The notes: generated from the letters alone by a model not told the origin. Shown: positions 1 through 10,600, counted from the stretch's first letter. The stretch: 64,000 nucleotides of DNA from Anodontia alba (GCA_964016985.1 OZ024826.1:67982768-68046767), one strand, 5' to 3'. Program-made: numbers and translations.

Positions 1-72
1 ACGAACGAACAAACGGACTAACGGAAAAGTGAAAACTATTTACCCCCACATACTTCGTATGTCGGGGGTATA
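1..72 (+). repeat. Family-B element 3' tail (truncated by window start)
   Basis: The first 25 bases are an ACGA/ACGG-like tetranucleotide remnant. They are followed at 43-68 by a strong hairpin: arm CCCCCACATAC, loop TTC, arm GTATGTCGGGGG with one bulged base, then TATAAA. This matches the type of end (GGCGGGGGCATAAAAA) seen at about 1155 and 28650. I read it as the 3' terminus of an element whose body lies upstream of the window. Confidence 0.6.
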
Positions 73-1167
73 AATATGAATCCAATTCACTAATCTTTTC
101 AAATGTTATGGAACGGAAACCATTTTTCAAAGTTGAAAAAGGGCCGTAACTCCAAAAATAATTGGTGGCTTTTATTCTAAATCCAAATTGACATACAGTT
201 TATGATTATATAACTGTGTATAAAATTTGAATCCAATACACTAATCTTTTCAAAAGATATCGAACAGAAACCATTTTTCAACTATTTTTCAACATTGATA
301 AAGGGCCTTAACTCCAAAAATAATTGGTGGATTTTACCCTAAATCAAACTTGACCTATATTTTATAATTATATGCTTGTGTATAAAATATGAATCCAATT
401 CACTAATCTTTTCAAATGTTATGGAACGGAAACCATTTTTCGAAGTTGAAAAAGGGCCGTAACTCCAAAAATAATTGGTGGATTTTACCCTAAATCGTAT
501 TTGACCTACATTTTATGATTATATACCTGTGTATAAAATTTGAATCCAATATACTAATCTTTTCAAAAGATATCGAACGGAAACCATTTTTCAACTATTT
601 TTCAATATTGATAAAGGGCCGTAACTCCAAAAATAACTAGTGGATTTTACCCTAAATCAAACTTGACCTATATTTTATAATTATATGCTTGTGTATAAAA
701 TATGAATCCAATACACTAATCTTTTCAAAAGTTATGGAACGAAAACCATTTTTCAAAGTTGAAAATGGGCCATAACTCCCAAAATAATAGATGGATTTTA
801 CTCTAAATCGAACTTGACCTACATTTTATGATTATATACCTGTGTACAAAATTTCAATCCAATACACCAATCCTTTCAAAAGATATCGCACGGAAACCAT
901 TTTTCAAAGCTGAAAATTTTTCCAAGTTGAAAAGGGCCATAACTCCCAAAATAATTGGTGGATTTTACCCTAAATCGAACTTGGCCTACATTTTATGATT
1001 ATATACCTGTGTATAAAATTTCAATCCAATACACCAATCCTTTCAAAAGATATCACACGGAAACCAAAAGTGTTACGCACCGGACGGACGGGACAAACAT
1101 ACCTACGGACAGTGGTGATGCTATATGCTCCCCACCCCACACCCCACTGAAAATGGCGGGGGCATAA
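73..1167 (+). repeat. Family-B tandem array with 3' tail
   Basis: About seven imperfect monomers of 150-168 bp, recognisable by AAGGGCCATAACTCC, GGTGGATTTTACCCTAAATC and AACGGAAACCATTTTTCAA. Neighbouring monomers differ at diagnostic sites. The array ends in a CGGACGG-rich stretch (1080-1110), then AATGGCGGGGGCATAAAAA and an A run. No 5' head is present, so this is a truncated copy or a continuation of the element whose tail is at 1-72. Short reading frames here shift between monomers and are not genes. Confidence 0.85.
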
Positions 1168-1546
1168 AAAAAAAAAAAAAAACTGGTACGAGGGTACTTG
1201 GACGTCCTCAGGAATGGATGGATTTCTGACCATCATTATGTGCCTACAGACTAAAATAGCTTTATTTAGCCAGATTAAGTATGAATTACCTGTCCATAGC
1301 TCTCTCTAATGTGGTTAGCCTCTGATGACCATTTTGCCACTTAAGTATCTAAAATGCTGAGGTAAGCCACACAAGTACCTGCTCGTGGGAACCGATGGAG
1401 GGACGAATGCCATACCCCGTAACATAATACGTCCCATTTTTCAAATGTGCGTATAAAAATCAGAATTTAGAGATGTAAGGAAATCATTTTCAATATTTTG
1501 ATTTAATTTTTTCTTATGAAATTATGCTTTTCCTGGCAGCAATTTA
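1168..1546. other. Intergenic spacer
   Basis: A-run then AT-rich unique-looking DNA. No gene, RNA or clear repeat seen. It probably includes the 3' non-coding end of the Tc1-like element, but terminal inverted repeats could not be recognised by eye. Confidence 0.5.
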
Positions 1547-2612
1547 TCAGTAGCGTGTGTGGCTGCCATTGCTAGCAATGCATGCACGGATTCTCCACCT
1601 CATGGAGTTAACATAATGTCTAATCAAAACATTAGGAAGTGCCTGCCATTCCAGCTGAAGAGCCTGTGTTAAGTCTTGCACATTGTTCATCTGGTGATTG
1701 GTCCTAGCTCTACGACCAAGCTCATCCCAAATGTGCTCGATAGGATTCATATCCGGGGATAAAGGCAGCCAAGGTAAAATGTTCACGTTGTTTTGTGCCA
1801 GAAAGTTTGCAGTTACGAGGGCAGTATGGGGTCTGGCGTTGTTGTGTTGAAAAGTTAAGCCAGGTCCAAAATTCTGCATGAATGGAAGGAGGTTATTATT
1901 CAGGAGCTTAACATAGCATTGAGCATTGAGATTACCCTGTACAACCACAAGATCTGTCTTGACGTTGCCCATGATACCTCCCCATAATATAACACTCCCG
2001 CCCCCCGAATCTATCCCATTCCCTCACGCAGCATTGAGCATATCTTTCATTTCTGTGTCTATACACATGGACCCTGCCGTCAGCATGGCTTATGCTGAAC
2101 TGCCATTCATCATTGAAAATTACGTTATTCCACTGACGATGGGTCCAGTGCAGGTGACGCTGAGCCCATAACAGCCTAGCAGCCCTGTGGTGGGCAGTGA
2201 GAATCGGACCAGTGTACCGTCTACGAGCTTGAATAGGAAAGTTGTTTTGCCTAAGACGGTTTCCGTTTGTTTGGGATTGGACCAGTGTACCGTCTAAGAG
2301 CTTGAATAGGAAAGTTGTTTTGCCTAAGACGGTTTCGGATTGGGTGTTTACCCCAAGTTGTTGAGCAGTTGCTGGTAAAAATCAGTTACGCAAATGCATC
2401 AGCGTAACATAGCGGTTATCCTATTGTGACGTCACACGATGTTGACCAGGATGCGGACGATCGCGGACGGAACCGGTGATTGCAAACCTGGTAATGAGGT
2501 TATGGACAGTCTGACGAGAGTATCCAAAATGTTGTGCAACGTCATTTACCATTACGCCAGCCTGAAGCATACCAATGGCCTGGTTATGTTGATTTTCAGA
2601 AAGACGTGGCAT
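1547..2612 (-). pseudogene. Tc1-like DDE transposase, broken
   Basis: A cut-and-paste transposase of the Tc1/mariner group, in pieces on the minus strand. The N-terminus (start 2612, MPRLSENQHNQAIGML) carries the helix-turn-helix (VNDVAQHFGYSRQTVHNLI) and the RPHPG hinge. The first catalytic Asp is in FNDE (about 2106-2117). The C-terminal part reads WGGIMGN, then NNARPH, then SPDMNPIEHIWDELGRR, holding the third acidic residue. The second catalytic residue, normally Asp in DNARPH, is Asn. Two further lesions are visible: a 73 bp tandem duplication (2206-2351), which is not a multiple of three, and a one-base shift in a G-rich run near 1998-2006, just before the WGGI segment. Total span of about 1.07 kb matches a full-length Tc1 transposase (about 340 aa). 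Inactive with high confidence. Confidence 0.9.
2206..2351 (-). repeat. 73 bp tandem duplication inside the transposase
   Basis: GGACCAGTGTACCGTCTA begins at 2206 and again at 2279. The two copies are nearly identical through CCTAAGACGGTTTC. The length breaks the reading frame. Confidence 0.85.
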
Positions 2613-3074
2613 TTCTGTACAACGTCGAAGAATGAAACAAATTTGTTTTTTCTTATCGCTGCTACACAGTAAGAATGCGTACATGAAGTGAATGGGAATT
2701 TACCACAGCGTGGGGAGAGGTGAAAAACTGAAACCTTAGCTCGGGTTCCTAGTGGGCAATTCACCAGAGCGAGACTATTGCCATTGTCTTATGTATTGAT
2801 CGGCTTATGATTTAATGTACTTCTAGAGTTTCTATTATAAAGGCAAACGTGTATAAATCGGTAAAATACCATGTAAGTTTTCATTTTTACTGAGTATACA
2901 TGAAAACAACGTAAAGTCTATGTGTTATCTAAAAATCTACATCAAAGTGTACCTTATGCACAAAACGAATCATGCTTAGCTTTTTGTAAACAGACGGAGA
3001 ATGGATAGAAATAAAATTCGAAGTGGAGACAAAATTCAAAATGGCCACGATCGCAAATTTTGTAGGCTGATGTC
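2613..3074. other. Spacer between Tc1 relic and retroelement relic
   Basis: AT-rich sequence. Its left part probably holds the 5' untranslated end of the Tc1 element. No additional gene or RNA was recognised. Confidence 0.4.
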
Positions 3075-3600
3075 ATGTCTCGTGATTCAACCCCTTGCAT
3101 TTGGAATACTTGGCATTATTGGCCGTTTTGTTGCTATTATCAGCATGGCCGCCTTGTCAGTAGTCTCTGCCAAATCCAACGCTTATTGTTTTTTAGGATA
3201 AGCACCGAACCACCCAAGCGTTTGTTGGACCAACACATTTTTGGTCACACACATCACTGGTCATATCGGTAGGGTATAGTAGGGTGTCTGCACGCTGGAC
3301 ACACTTATTATGTCTTGTCTCAGAACCCTGTTTTGGCTGTCAGCTGAATTCAATTTCCATGTTATGGCCAAGCATATACCAGGACTGATTAACACCTTGG
3401 CAGATGACATTTCAAGAATTCATGAATCTGGCCGACTTTCAAAAGTGGTGACTTGTCTTATTAAGTCCCCGCTGTGCTCTCACATGATTAAGGCCAGCTT
3501 CTTTCTATTTGGTAGATGCCAAGGTTAGAGGGGATGTGGTGATGTCTTTGGACCAAGAAGTGGCGGCATTGCGAGCACTCACTTTTGCTGAATCTACCAT
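3075..3600 (+). pseudogene. Tyrosine-recombinase retroelement: RNase H end and recombinase start
   Basis: Fragment of a retroelement polyprotein. A degraded RNase H-like segment (SMAALSVVSAKSNAYC, about 3145-3190) is followed at 3310 by SCLRTLFWLSAEFNFHV, then AKHIPGLINTLADDISR. That block is the typical end of the RT/RNase H region in Ty3- and DIRS-type elements. About 110 bp further on, SLDQEVAALRALTFAEST (3544-3598) resembles the N-terminal arm of the DIRS/Ngaro tyrosine recombinase. The order RT/RNase H then recombinase on the same strand points to a DIRS/Ngaro-like element rather than an integrase-type LTR element. Frames shift several times. The coding sequence is cut at 3600 by a TA-flanked insertion and resumes at 5118. 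Family assignment is from recognition of the motifs, not from a search. Confidence 0.7.
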
Positions 3601-3969
3601 ATACAGGCATGTACTACCGTAGTTGTATAAAACCCGCACCCTATATGTAAGCTCAAATCCCTGAGAAAAAAGTGAATTCGGATGTAAAACCCGCATCCAG
3701 AAAATGCTAAAACAGTTGGGGTCTTGAACAAAGAAAGGGCCATCAAATTTACAATTTTTTTTTTTCTTCCTTTTTTTTTTTTTAAGTTCGAATACAAAAA
3801 AAAGTGCATCTATCATTTTTGATATTATTAGCCTATCAGTCCCGATTTTTTTTTTCTGTATTGTTCAATATTTAATTCTTTTAAAAGCTCAAAACAATAA
3901 ATTGTGATTTAATTTCATTATTAAATCAGCTAACCTGTTCATTATTTCCATTTACGTAAATATCCTTAA

Positions 3970-4172
3970 CCCTTGTCCTGCTGAATAAATTAAGATGCCA
4001 TGCCCACTTCTAATTTTCAGCCAATCAGATTACTTGATCCTGATTATTGCTATAAATTCACATACTTACTGACAAACAGTGCAGATCGAGATCAGTTGGC
4101 TTTAGAAGCCAACTGATCTGGATCTATACTGTTTGCAAAAGCAGGGTATATCTGGGTTCAGTAGGACAAGGG
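3970..4172 (+). mobile_element. TTAA-flanked MITE with central hairpin (copy 1)
   Basis: TTAA at 3966-3969 and 4173-4176 flank an element that begins CCCTTGTCCTGCTGAA and ends TTCAGTAGGACAAGGG. TTAA target duplication plus a CCC start suggests a piggyBac-type MITE. The middle folds on itself: AGATCAGTTGGCTT at 4090-4105 pairs with AAGCCAACTGATCT just after. A closely similar inverted copy is at 36720-36915. Confidence 0.85.
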
Positions 4173-4267
4173 TTAATGATGTTTATTGTCAAGCCTAATG
4201 CACATGGCTGCTCGTCGGCATCTTTGATTTTCCTTCTAAAGAGAGATAATTACCACTCAATACCATA

Positions 4268-4746
4268 ATTAAAGGGGAACGCAACATAAGTTGTAAGTAC
4301 ATCTTGGAGTAAAGTGCTTAACAAACCATTTATTTTGATGCAAGAGTTTTCAAAATCGGCCCAGAAATAAGGAAGTTATGGTGGTTTGAATATATTTAAA
4401 ATGGTTGTCATGGATGCCACCATACTGTAGGCTTTGTGACGTCACAAAGCCCAAATCAAATATGCAAAAGCAAATTATATAGGGTTTTTAAGAATAATTT
4501 TGTTACAGTTTTTTATAATCTTTTAATTCTAGTGACAAGCAATCATTTCCCCCAAAATAAACAAACTTTATGAGAATAACTACCTTTATGAAACGATTTT
4601 TGATTATTAAACCTCATTAAATATTCAATTGTCTATAACTTACTTAATTTTCCACCGATTTTGATCAAATCGGTGTCAAAATTCATTGTTTGTAAAGTTC
4701 TTTACTTTAAAGCACAATACATATTAAGGTTGCGTTCCCCTTTAAT
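4268..4746. mobile_element. Nested MITE with ATTAAAGGGGAACGCAAC inverted repeats
   Basis: ATTAAAGGGGAACGCAAC at 4268 is mirrored by GTTGCGTTCCCCTTTAAT ending at 4746. The interior is AT-rich with a TGTGACGTCACA palindrome and has no coding potential. The target duplication is ambiguous because ATTAA reads as part of the repeat. It sits inside the 3602-5115 element. Confidence 0.75.
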
Positions 4747-5117
4747 CATGCCCTTGTTGCTGCTGGTCTCCGGCGTCATATACCAGTAAGTACCCGTTAG
4801 CTTTACTATATGGAACACAACCATCCACTTGACAAATAAAAATGGCTGACCGAATCAAAACAAGTAAACGAATGAATGATTAACAGAATTCCCAGCAGGC
4901 TGCAGAGAGATGCTTTGCATAATTAACATTCCGGTAGGTACAAACATGAATAGGCATACCGTACATGACTTCTTTTGCTCTCCAATCCCTTGCATGGCAT
5001 AATAATGGGGAAAATGTCACAATACACCTGAAATTATTGTTTGGATGCATTAACTGCATCCCTTTGTCATGCTGAAGATATGGAGTGAAAAAAGTGCGGG
5101 TAGTACATGCCTGTATA

Positions 5118-5850
5118 CGTTACTCGATGCACTTACCAGAGTCAACAGGCGCTGTACCTTCAGTTTTGTTTCAGCCTTCATATCGCCCCAGTACCAATTT
5201 CCCCATGCAATCTTAGAAGATACATTGCCTTCTTAGGCGCCAAACTCAGCTATTCTTCTATCAACAGTACTTAAATGTTGTGCGAATTATGCACTTAGAT
5301 GAGGGCTATACCCACTTGCAAACAGTTGGTACCTATCGTCTATTTTGAAGGGACTTTGAAGGCACAAAGGTGGTGGAATCAATCATATATAGACAGTACT
5401 TAAATGTTGTGCACTTAGATGAGGGCTATAGTAACCCACTTGCAAACAGTTGATACCTATTGTCTATTTTGAAGGGACTTCGAAGGCACAAAGGCGGTGG
5501 AATCAATCAAAAGCTACCCATCAATGACACAATCCTGTGAAGCATCTTAGCAGTACTAAATTTTAGCAATCCATTTGAAGTGAGTTTCTGGACGGCATGT
5601 TTAGTGGCCTTCTTTTCTTTCTTCCAGAAATCTAATTTACTCATCCCATCTCCCTCGCAGTTTGATCCTGCCAAACATCTTTGCATTTCTGACATTCAGT
5701 TTGGCCCCTCTGGAGCTGTCCTGTCAATGCACTGGTCAAAAAACAATAAATTAAATCCACCTTCACAACTAAGGTGGCAACACCATCCAGATTCAGTGTC
5801 GCCTATAAATCTGCTTGGTGTTGCCTGCTCAAACAACTTACACATCTGAC
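5118..5850 (+). pseudogene. Tyrosine recombinase (DIRS/Ngaro-like), decayed continuation
   Basis: Continues the recombinase interrupted at 3600. Recognisable blocks are ALYLQFCFSLHIAPVPISP (about 5155-5205), NLRRYIAFLGAKLSYSSIN, YLNVVRIMHLDEGY (5268 on), LRRHKGGGINQKLPINDTIL (about 5480) and, from 5580, SFWTACLVAFFSFFQKSNLL then FDPAKHLCISDIQFGPSGA. These resemble the catalytic core of DIRS-type tyrosine recombinases. The first catalytic Arg expected before KSNLL reads Gln. The C-terminal box (HxxR...Tyr) is absent: similarity ends at about 5800. Several frameshifts and a stop before SILAVL are present. A 129 bp internal duplication adds to the damage. Not functional. Confidence 0.7.
5265..5520 (+). 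repeat. 129 bp tandem duplication in the recombinase
   Basis: CAGTACTTAAATGTTGTGC begins at 5265 and again at 5394. Both copies run through CTATTTTGAAGGGACTT to GGTGGAATCAATCA with a few indels. Confidence 0.85.
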
Positions 5851-6267
5851 TTTAACAATGGTATGCAAGGAAAACACATAACTAGTTCTTGGGAATTTGA
5901 AACCATATAATTGAAAATTTTCAAACATACAAAATCATATACGTAATTATATGAGAAACTAAAACACACGGTTCATGAAATGTAAAGGAAACAAAGTTCC
6001 TTTATTGCTTAGAAAATTTTCAATAATATACCTCTTTCACGGAAACATTGCTCCAACAGGGGAGTCCATTGCGTTTTGTATATCACAGAGGTATAGGAAT
6101 TGCACCATGAAGAAATTTCTTGTTCAGTCACTGAAGTCATCAAGGAAAGCAGTTCATGCTAACCCGTCTCTTCGAGAGAGTCCAAGAGAGAGCACTATCT
6201 CCAACCTTAGGGAGTCTATTTCACACACACTGTTATATCCATCTCGAATAAGGAGTCCATTAAGGCA
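5851..6267. other. Unassigned AT-rich stretch
   Basis: Follows the recombinase relic and may be its eroded 3' part. Contains short degenerate direct repeats (GGAGTCCATT-like and GGCAC-like phrases, 6060-6330). No gene recognised. Confidence 0.35.
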
Positions 6268-6845
6268 CTATAGTCTATATCCAATATTACGGTGTCTATG
6301 GCACATTAAAACACTAATATCATTAAGGCACTTGTGAATGTTTGGATATAACAAATAATCACTGTAAATCACTGAGAGTATATAGGTGCAGGCATTGAAA
6401 AAAAAAAGGTAAGAGAAAAGTCCAGGGAGTGCCACAATCACAAACCGCAGCCCTTCCCAGACCCCAAGAGGAAGAGGAAACTGACAAATCCAAGCAAGCA
6501 AAAATCGAACAAACGTACGAAAAGCACTAAGATTAGCTCTCTCTTCCCCAAGCGAGGTAATCGCAATACTAAAAGGACTGAAAAACACAAGAACAAAATG
6601 ACACACGGAAAGACATACAACAAATCGCCTCGTAGAATAAACCACAAAGCAACAAAGAGTAAGACTAACACCGGGACCACCGCCTTAGAATGGTCAGTAG
6701 AGTAAACCACCAGGGGGTTTAAAGCACTTTTACAGCTAGCTAACTTCACCCTGGGTCCCGATGCTACTCTTAATACAGAAACACATAAAAATTCGGTTCG
6801 CATAAAGGCTCCCCACTCAGTCAATGCATCAAAGCAAAAACACAA
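6268..6845 (-). other. Unrecognised minus-strand coding-like debris
   Basis: Two overlapping minus-strand frames (6645-6268 and 6845-6438) rich in Leu, Val and Phe. They look membrane-like, but this may simply reflect the base composition of a non-coding retroelement end. The 53 bp at 6398-6450 recurs inverted at 60820-60879, so part of this DNA belongs to an interspersed repeat. I do not assign a function. Confidence 0.3.
6398..6450 (-). repeat. Interspersed 53 bp repeat segment (copy 1)
   Basis: Contains GGGAGTGCCACAATCACAAA preceded by AAGAGAAAAGTCCA. The reverse complement is found at 60820-60879 with one small duplication (GTGGTTTGTGGTTTGTG). The two sites are in opposite orientation and 54 kb apart. 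Confidence 0.75.
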
Positions 6846-6989
6846 AAATCAAATTAATCACTATAATAAACAAAGACGAGTACTCATGGCTAATTCTACA
6901 GTATGCCAGAGTAAATGAAAACCAATAGTTGAACCACGGCGGGCCAAGCCAAAGACATATCGTCAAGCCCCAACCTACTGGTTAAAGTT

Positions 6990-7214
6990 TTACGAAGAGG
7001 CCGTCATTGGGTCTGAGGTCCAAACCGCCGTCGTGCAATTAAAGAGTGAAGCATAGCCATCAACAATGATTGGGTTGACAACTAGGCATGCAGTCTGCCG
7101 CATAATATCCAGGCTATAGCCAATTCTTTTATAACGGTTAATAAGTTTTCTGAATTGCTCCGAAAAGTTAGAAAAGACACAAGACAGCTCTAAAGCTCTA
7201 AAGTTCATGCACAT
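6990..7214 (-). other. Short protein-like frame, element-associated
   Basis: A 74-residue minus-strand frame with ordinary amino-acid composition, including FRKLINRYKRIGYSLDIMRQ and ACLVVNPIIVDGYASLFNC. Similar short peptides occur widely in bivalve repeat DNA as far as I recall, which suggests a transposon-encoded or retroelement-adjacent fragment rather than a host gene. No catalytic motif is visible and no start signal is convincing. Confidence 0.35.
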
Positions 7215-7882
7215 TTACTGGTAAGCATTTAAAAGAAAGCATGGAAAAAGGAAAAATTTAAGCATAAAAATCCAATATATGGTTTCTGACTAAACTACAT
7301 TTTTCTACAAACTACTATATACATAGGGAATGGGCGGGCTGGTAAAATTTCAAAATACAAGTCGTATTCCCAAACAGAAAAATCCATTACCCGTGTTCTG
7401 CTTTCCCTCCGCCAAGGTCCCCAACCGATAACTTACACCATGTTTATCACACACCTTCGCCTTTGTTTGCAGAAAATTGGGTTAAATCCTACCCTTTATT
7501 CAGGGCACTCTTTCTGAAGGGGTGGGGTTACAGTGTGGAATACCGGCAGACTGGATAAAATTACAGGGGGACTGGTCCAGCAATTCGTACCAGAGACCTT
7601 GACCCCTCCTTTAAACTCCTGGTTCAACTGCCCAAAGCAATGGGAAATGCTTTTCCACGCTTCTCTGATGAGATCTGATCAGAGGGAGGCTGACTTGCTG
7701 AACAGATGCAGGCATATATTGTCGCATCACCTGCCAAATCTGGTAGCTCATACTGCTCACTGTAGGGTTTTATGTATTATTTGCGTTGTGGGTACGTGTA
7801 TATAATATATATGTCTATTACTGTTTATTTTATATGTCTTCAATTTGCTTAAACAACTACTTACTACCTGAGTTTGGGTCTT
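7215..7882. other. Unassigned stretch
   Basis: Includes an open frame at 7533-7805 with no recognisable family and AT-rich sequence after 7790. Nothing supports a gene. Confidence 0.35.
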
Positions 7883-8120
7883 TGGAGATCATTTGCTTTC
7901 CAAGCAAATTACATATTAATTATGATTGCATCATTATAAGATTGTTTTATATGATTGCGCTATACTTTGCCAATTCACAATGCCTGCTATGTTATTACCA
8001 ATTGCTTGCTTCTGATTAAATGGTCTATACTGAACCCAAACCCAGACCTCCTTTTAATACCGAGTCCAGCTTCCAGTTTGCATTATAAGCAGCATTGCTT
8101 TGTAAGGGGAAAAAATTAAT
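7883..8120 (+). repeat. Direct repeat, left copy (238 bp)
   Basis: From TGGAGATCA through CATATTAATTATGATTGCAT, GCCTGCTATGTTATTACCA and GTAAGGGGAAAAAATTAAT. The right copy is at 9927-10159, a 2.04 kb shift. The pair brackets the LINE fragment but lacks TG...CA ends and primer-binding or polypurine sites, so it is not called an LTR. Confidence 0.8.
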
Positions 8121-8356
8121 GACAGGATTAACCTGTTTCATCCATTATTAGTTTTTGACTATTCTTACCTCCACAAGGATTCCACAGGGGGACCTGCTGA
8201 AAACCCCTTTTCTTTTCAGGCTCACTACAATCATGCATTTGTCACATGATCATGTCGCAGTTTGCCAGGGAGGCCCACTTTCACAGCTATCTTTACCTAT
8301 ATTTTTTATTGATCACACCAAGGACACATGATAAGGTTAGATTAATTACTATTCTG

Positions 8357-9382
8357 CTGCTCTTCATCATTGTGCTTGAAGCCTTATCACGAGAGTTCCG
8401 CTCTGGGGTCCCCTGGGAGGACCTCTATGCCGATGACCTTGTTATCATCGCTGAATCGCTTGAGGAATGTGTCAGGAGGCTCTTGACTTGGAAAGAAGCA
8501 ATGGAGAAGAAAGGACTGAGAGTAAATGCAGGAAAGACAAAGATCATGATCTGCGGTAAGGGACTGGACCTCCTGCAGAGTTCAGGCGAGTTTCCATGCT
8601 CCGTCTGTTGCACTGGAGTGGGCAGCAACAGCATCTTCTGCAATGGCTGCAAGCATTGGGTGCACAAGAAATGCAGTGTGCCAGGGAACTGCACGCCCCT
8701 TGGATGGCAGACCACAGAAGGAAGTCCAGGTCGGACCTGACAAGCTTGAGGTGGTAGCTTCCTTTTTGCTACCTAGGAGACATGCTCTCAGCAGCAGATG
8801 GTTGTGAACTCTCAACCACAACACGTGTGAAAACCGCCTGGAAGAAGTTCAAGGATCTGCTACCAGTTCTCTCTTCATGCCACCTCTCTTTCAAAACACG
8901 TGGCCGTGTGTACAGCTCTTGTGTGCAGAGCACAATGCTCCATGCCAGCAAGACTTGGCCATTGACAAAGCCGAACCTCCAGCGTCTGCAGCGAAATGAC
9001 AGGGAAATGATCAGACAGATCTGCAATGTCAGGGCGCAAGACATTGTCACCACCAGGTCCAGTGAGCTACTTGTGCGGCTTGGCATTGAGGATCTGGACC
9101 TCATTCTGAAGGAGAGAAGACTCCCGATGGTATGGACATGTGGAACGCTCCAGTGGTGCAGTCAAGACAGCCTATGACATACAGGTTGATGGAAAGCGTG
9201 GGCCCAAAATGACATGGAAGCAGCTGACAGAGAGGGATTGCAGAGAGTGGAAGCTCTCGGCTATCAACCCTCATGATAGATGTACCTGGAGATCTGGTGT
9301 GAGATCTGCCATGCCTGCAGCAAGCCAGCTATCTGGAAGGGGGCCCACTGATGTGGATGTTGCCCCTGTACCTGCACGTTAA
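8357..9382 (+). pseudogene. LINE (non-LTR retrotransposon) reverse transcriptase 3' end, decayed
   Basis: C-terminal part of a LINE polyprotein. Frame 1 (to 8740) reads IIVLEALSREFRSGVPW then the catalytic YADD (8426-8437), then GLRVNAGKTKIMI. A zinc finger follows: C-X2-C-X10-C-X2-C-X4-H-X3-C (CSVC, CNGC, HKKC; about 8597-8675). After a frameshift near 8740 the sequence continues as YLGDMLSAADGCE, then the C-terminal region with RGRVYSSCVQSTMLHAS and LQRLQRNDREMIRQIC. After a second shift near 9130 it continues with GKRGPKMTWKQL and DRCTWRSGV and stops at 9382. The region 5' of 8357 does not look homologous, so this is a 5'-truncated copy as LINEs usually leave. The clade is not assigned. 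Confidence 0.85.
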
Positions 9383-9926
9383 TCAAAAATCCGATTATGA
9401 TGATATGATTTTAGAATTCATGTGATCGAATAGTCCATGAATTTAACCTGTTTCCAGGAACCTGCACATATCTCCACCCACTGCTCATCACATGTTTCAA
9501 TCTAGCCAATCAGAATTGTTCTTATCCCTCTCGATAAGAATGTTAACTGATCCTTGCTTTGGCGGGCCCAGCATCATTGCGGGAGCAGCCACGCAGCAAG
9601 CAGCATCACATATCGCCGCCATATTTAAATTTGCTAAAATTGTCTTCCCTACCAATCCTCCTCTCACTCAGCATTCACTGGAAGTTGGAATTTTTTTCTG
9701 TGTTTTCATCATTATATTTAACATGTGTAGATTTAGTTTTGTAGATTAGGTACACCATTTATATGAAATGCAACCTGAATTCATATGTGCTAAGTCATGT
9801 GGACTTGTCAATGGAATATTACAGATATTGTACCAGTGAAATGTGTACAGACAATGAATTCTCCAGGTATATCAGTGATGAGAATTCCAGCACTTGGATT
9901 ATAACAACCAGACTCTTTCTTGAGTG
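9383..9926. other. Spacer after the LINE
   Basis: Probably LINE 3' untranslated sequence at first, then AT-rich DNA. Two overlapping short frames at 9492-9749 have no recognisable family. Confidence 0.35.
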
Positions 9927-10159
9927 TGGAGATCACTGGCTTTCCAAGCAAATGACATATTAATTATGATTGCATCATTATAAAATTGTTTTATATGATT
10001 GCGCTATGCCAATTCACAAGGCCTGCTATATTATTGCCAATTGCTTGCTTCTGATTAAATGGTCTACATTGAACCAAACTCAGACTTCCTTTTTAATACT
10101 GAGTCCAGCATCCAATTTGCATCATAAGCAGCATTCCTTTGTAAGGGGAAAAAATTAAT
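9927..10159 (+). repeat. Direct repeat, right copy (233 bp)
   Basis: Partner of 7883-8120, with scattered substitutions and a small deletion (GCGCTATGCCAATTCAC against GCGCTATACTTTGCCAATTCAC). Confidence 0.8.
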
Positions 10160-10163
10160 TTGT

Positions 10164-10600
10164 ATAAAAAAGATTGCTCTCCCTTTCTCAATTTCTGAGT
10201 TAGTTTCCTTTGATGAAATTTTAAACTGACCTTGTACATACCATAAGGAGGTAATGGTATGGAATATCTTGATGAAACTTTATAGCAATGTGTATGAGGT
10301 TAAGACGTACAAAATAGATTGCTCTCCCTTTCTTAGTTTCTGAATTACTTCCCTTTGATGAGTTTTTTTTCCCACACTATTCTTATGTATGCCATAACTA
10401 GATAACCATATGGAATATCTTGATGAAACTTTATAGCAATGTGTATGAGGTCAAGACGGCGTGTCACATGCAAAAATGAACACTCTCCCTTTCTAATTTT
10501 CTGAGTTGCTTCCCTTTGATTAAATTTTTGACTGACTTTGTGTGCCTACCATAAATAGCTTAAGTATGGAATATTTTGATGGATCATTATAGTAATTTTT
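10164..10600 (+). repeat. Family-F tandem array, left part
   Basis: About three monomers of roughly 145-155 bp marked by GATTGCTCTCCCTTTCTCA, GAATATCTTGATGAAACTTT and AGCAATGTGTATGAGGT. The array resumes at 13058, so it was split by the family-E element and adjoining DNA. Confidence 0.85.

Larger units (their letters stand above)
3602..5115. mobile_element. 1.5 kb TIR element inserted in the recombinase
   Basis: Starts TACAGGCATGTACTACC and ends with its inverse GGTAGTACATGCCTGTA, followed inward on both sides by a CCCGCAC-like block. It is flanked by TA (3600-3601 and 5116-5117), the target duplication typical of Tc1/mariner-type elements and their MITEs. Joining the flanks restores continuity of the recombinase-like reading (EST at 3590s, then RYS at 5118). 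No transposase is visible inside, so it is non-autonomous. It contains two nested MITEs (3970-4172 and 4268-4746). Confidence 0.8.

Noticed and set aside
5580..5849. Bacteriophage-type integrase from contamination
   Set aside because: The recombinase follows an RT/RNase H relic on the same strand and is full of eukaryotic MITEs, so a tyrosine-recombinase retroelement explains it.
6268..6845. Membrane protein gene on the minus strand
   Set aside because: The hydrophobic frames overlap in two phases and include a 53 bp interspersed repeat. No start, splice or family support.
7883..10159. LTR retrotransposon with 238/233 bp LTRs
   Set aside because: The direct repeats lack TG/CA ends, a primer-binding site and a polypurine tract. 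The enclosed coding relic is a LINE.
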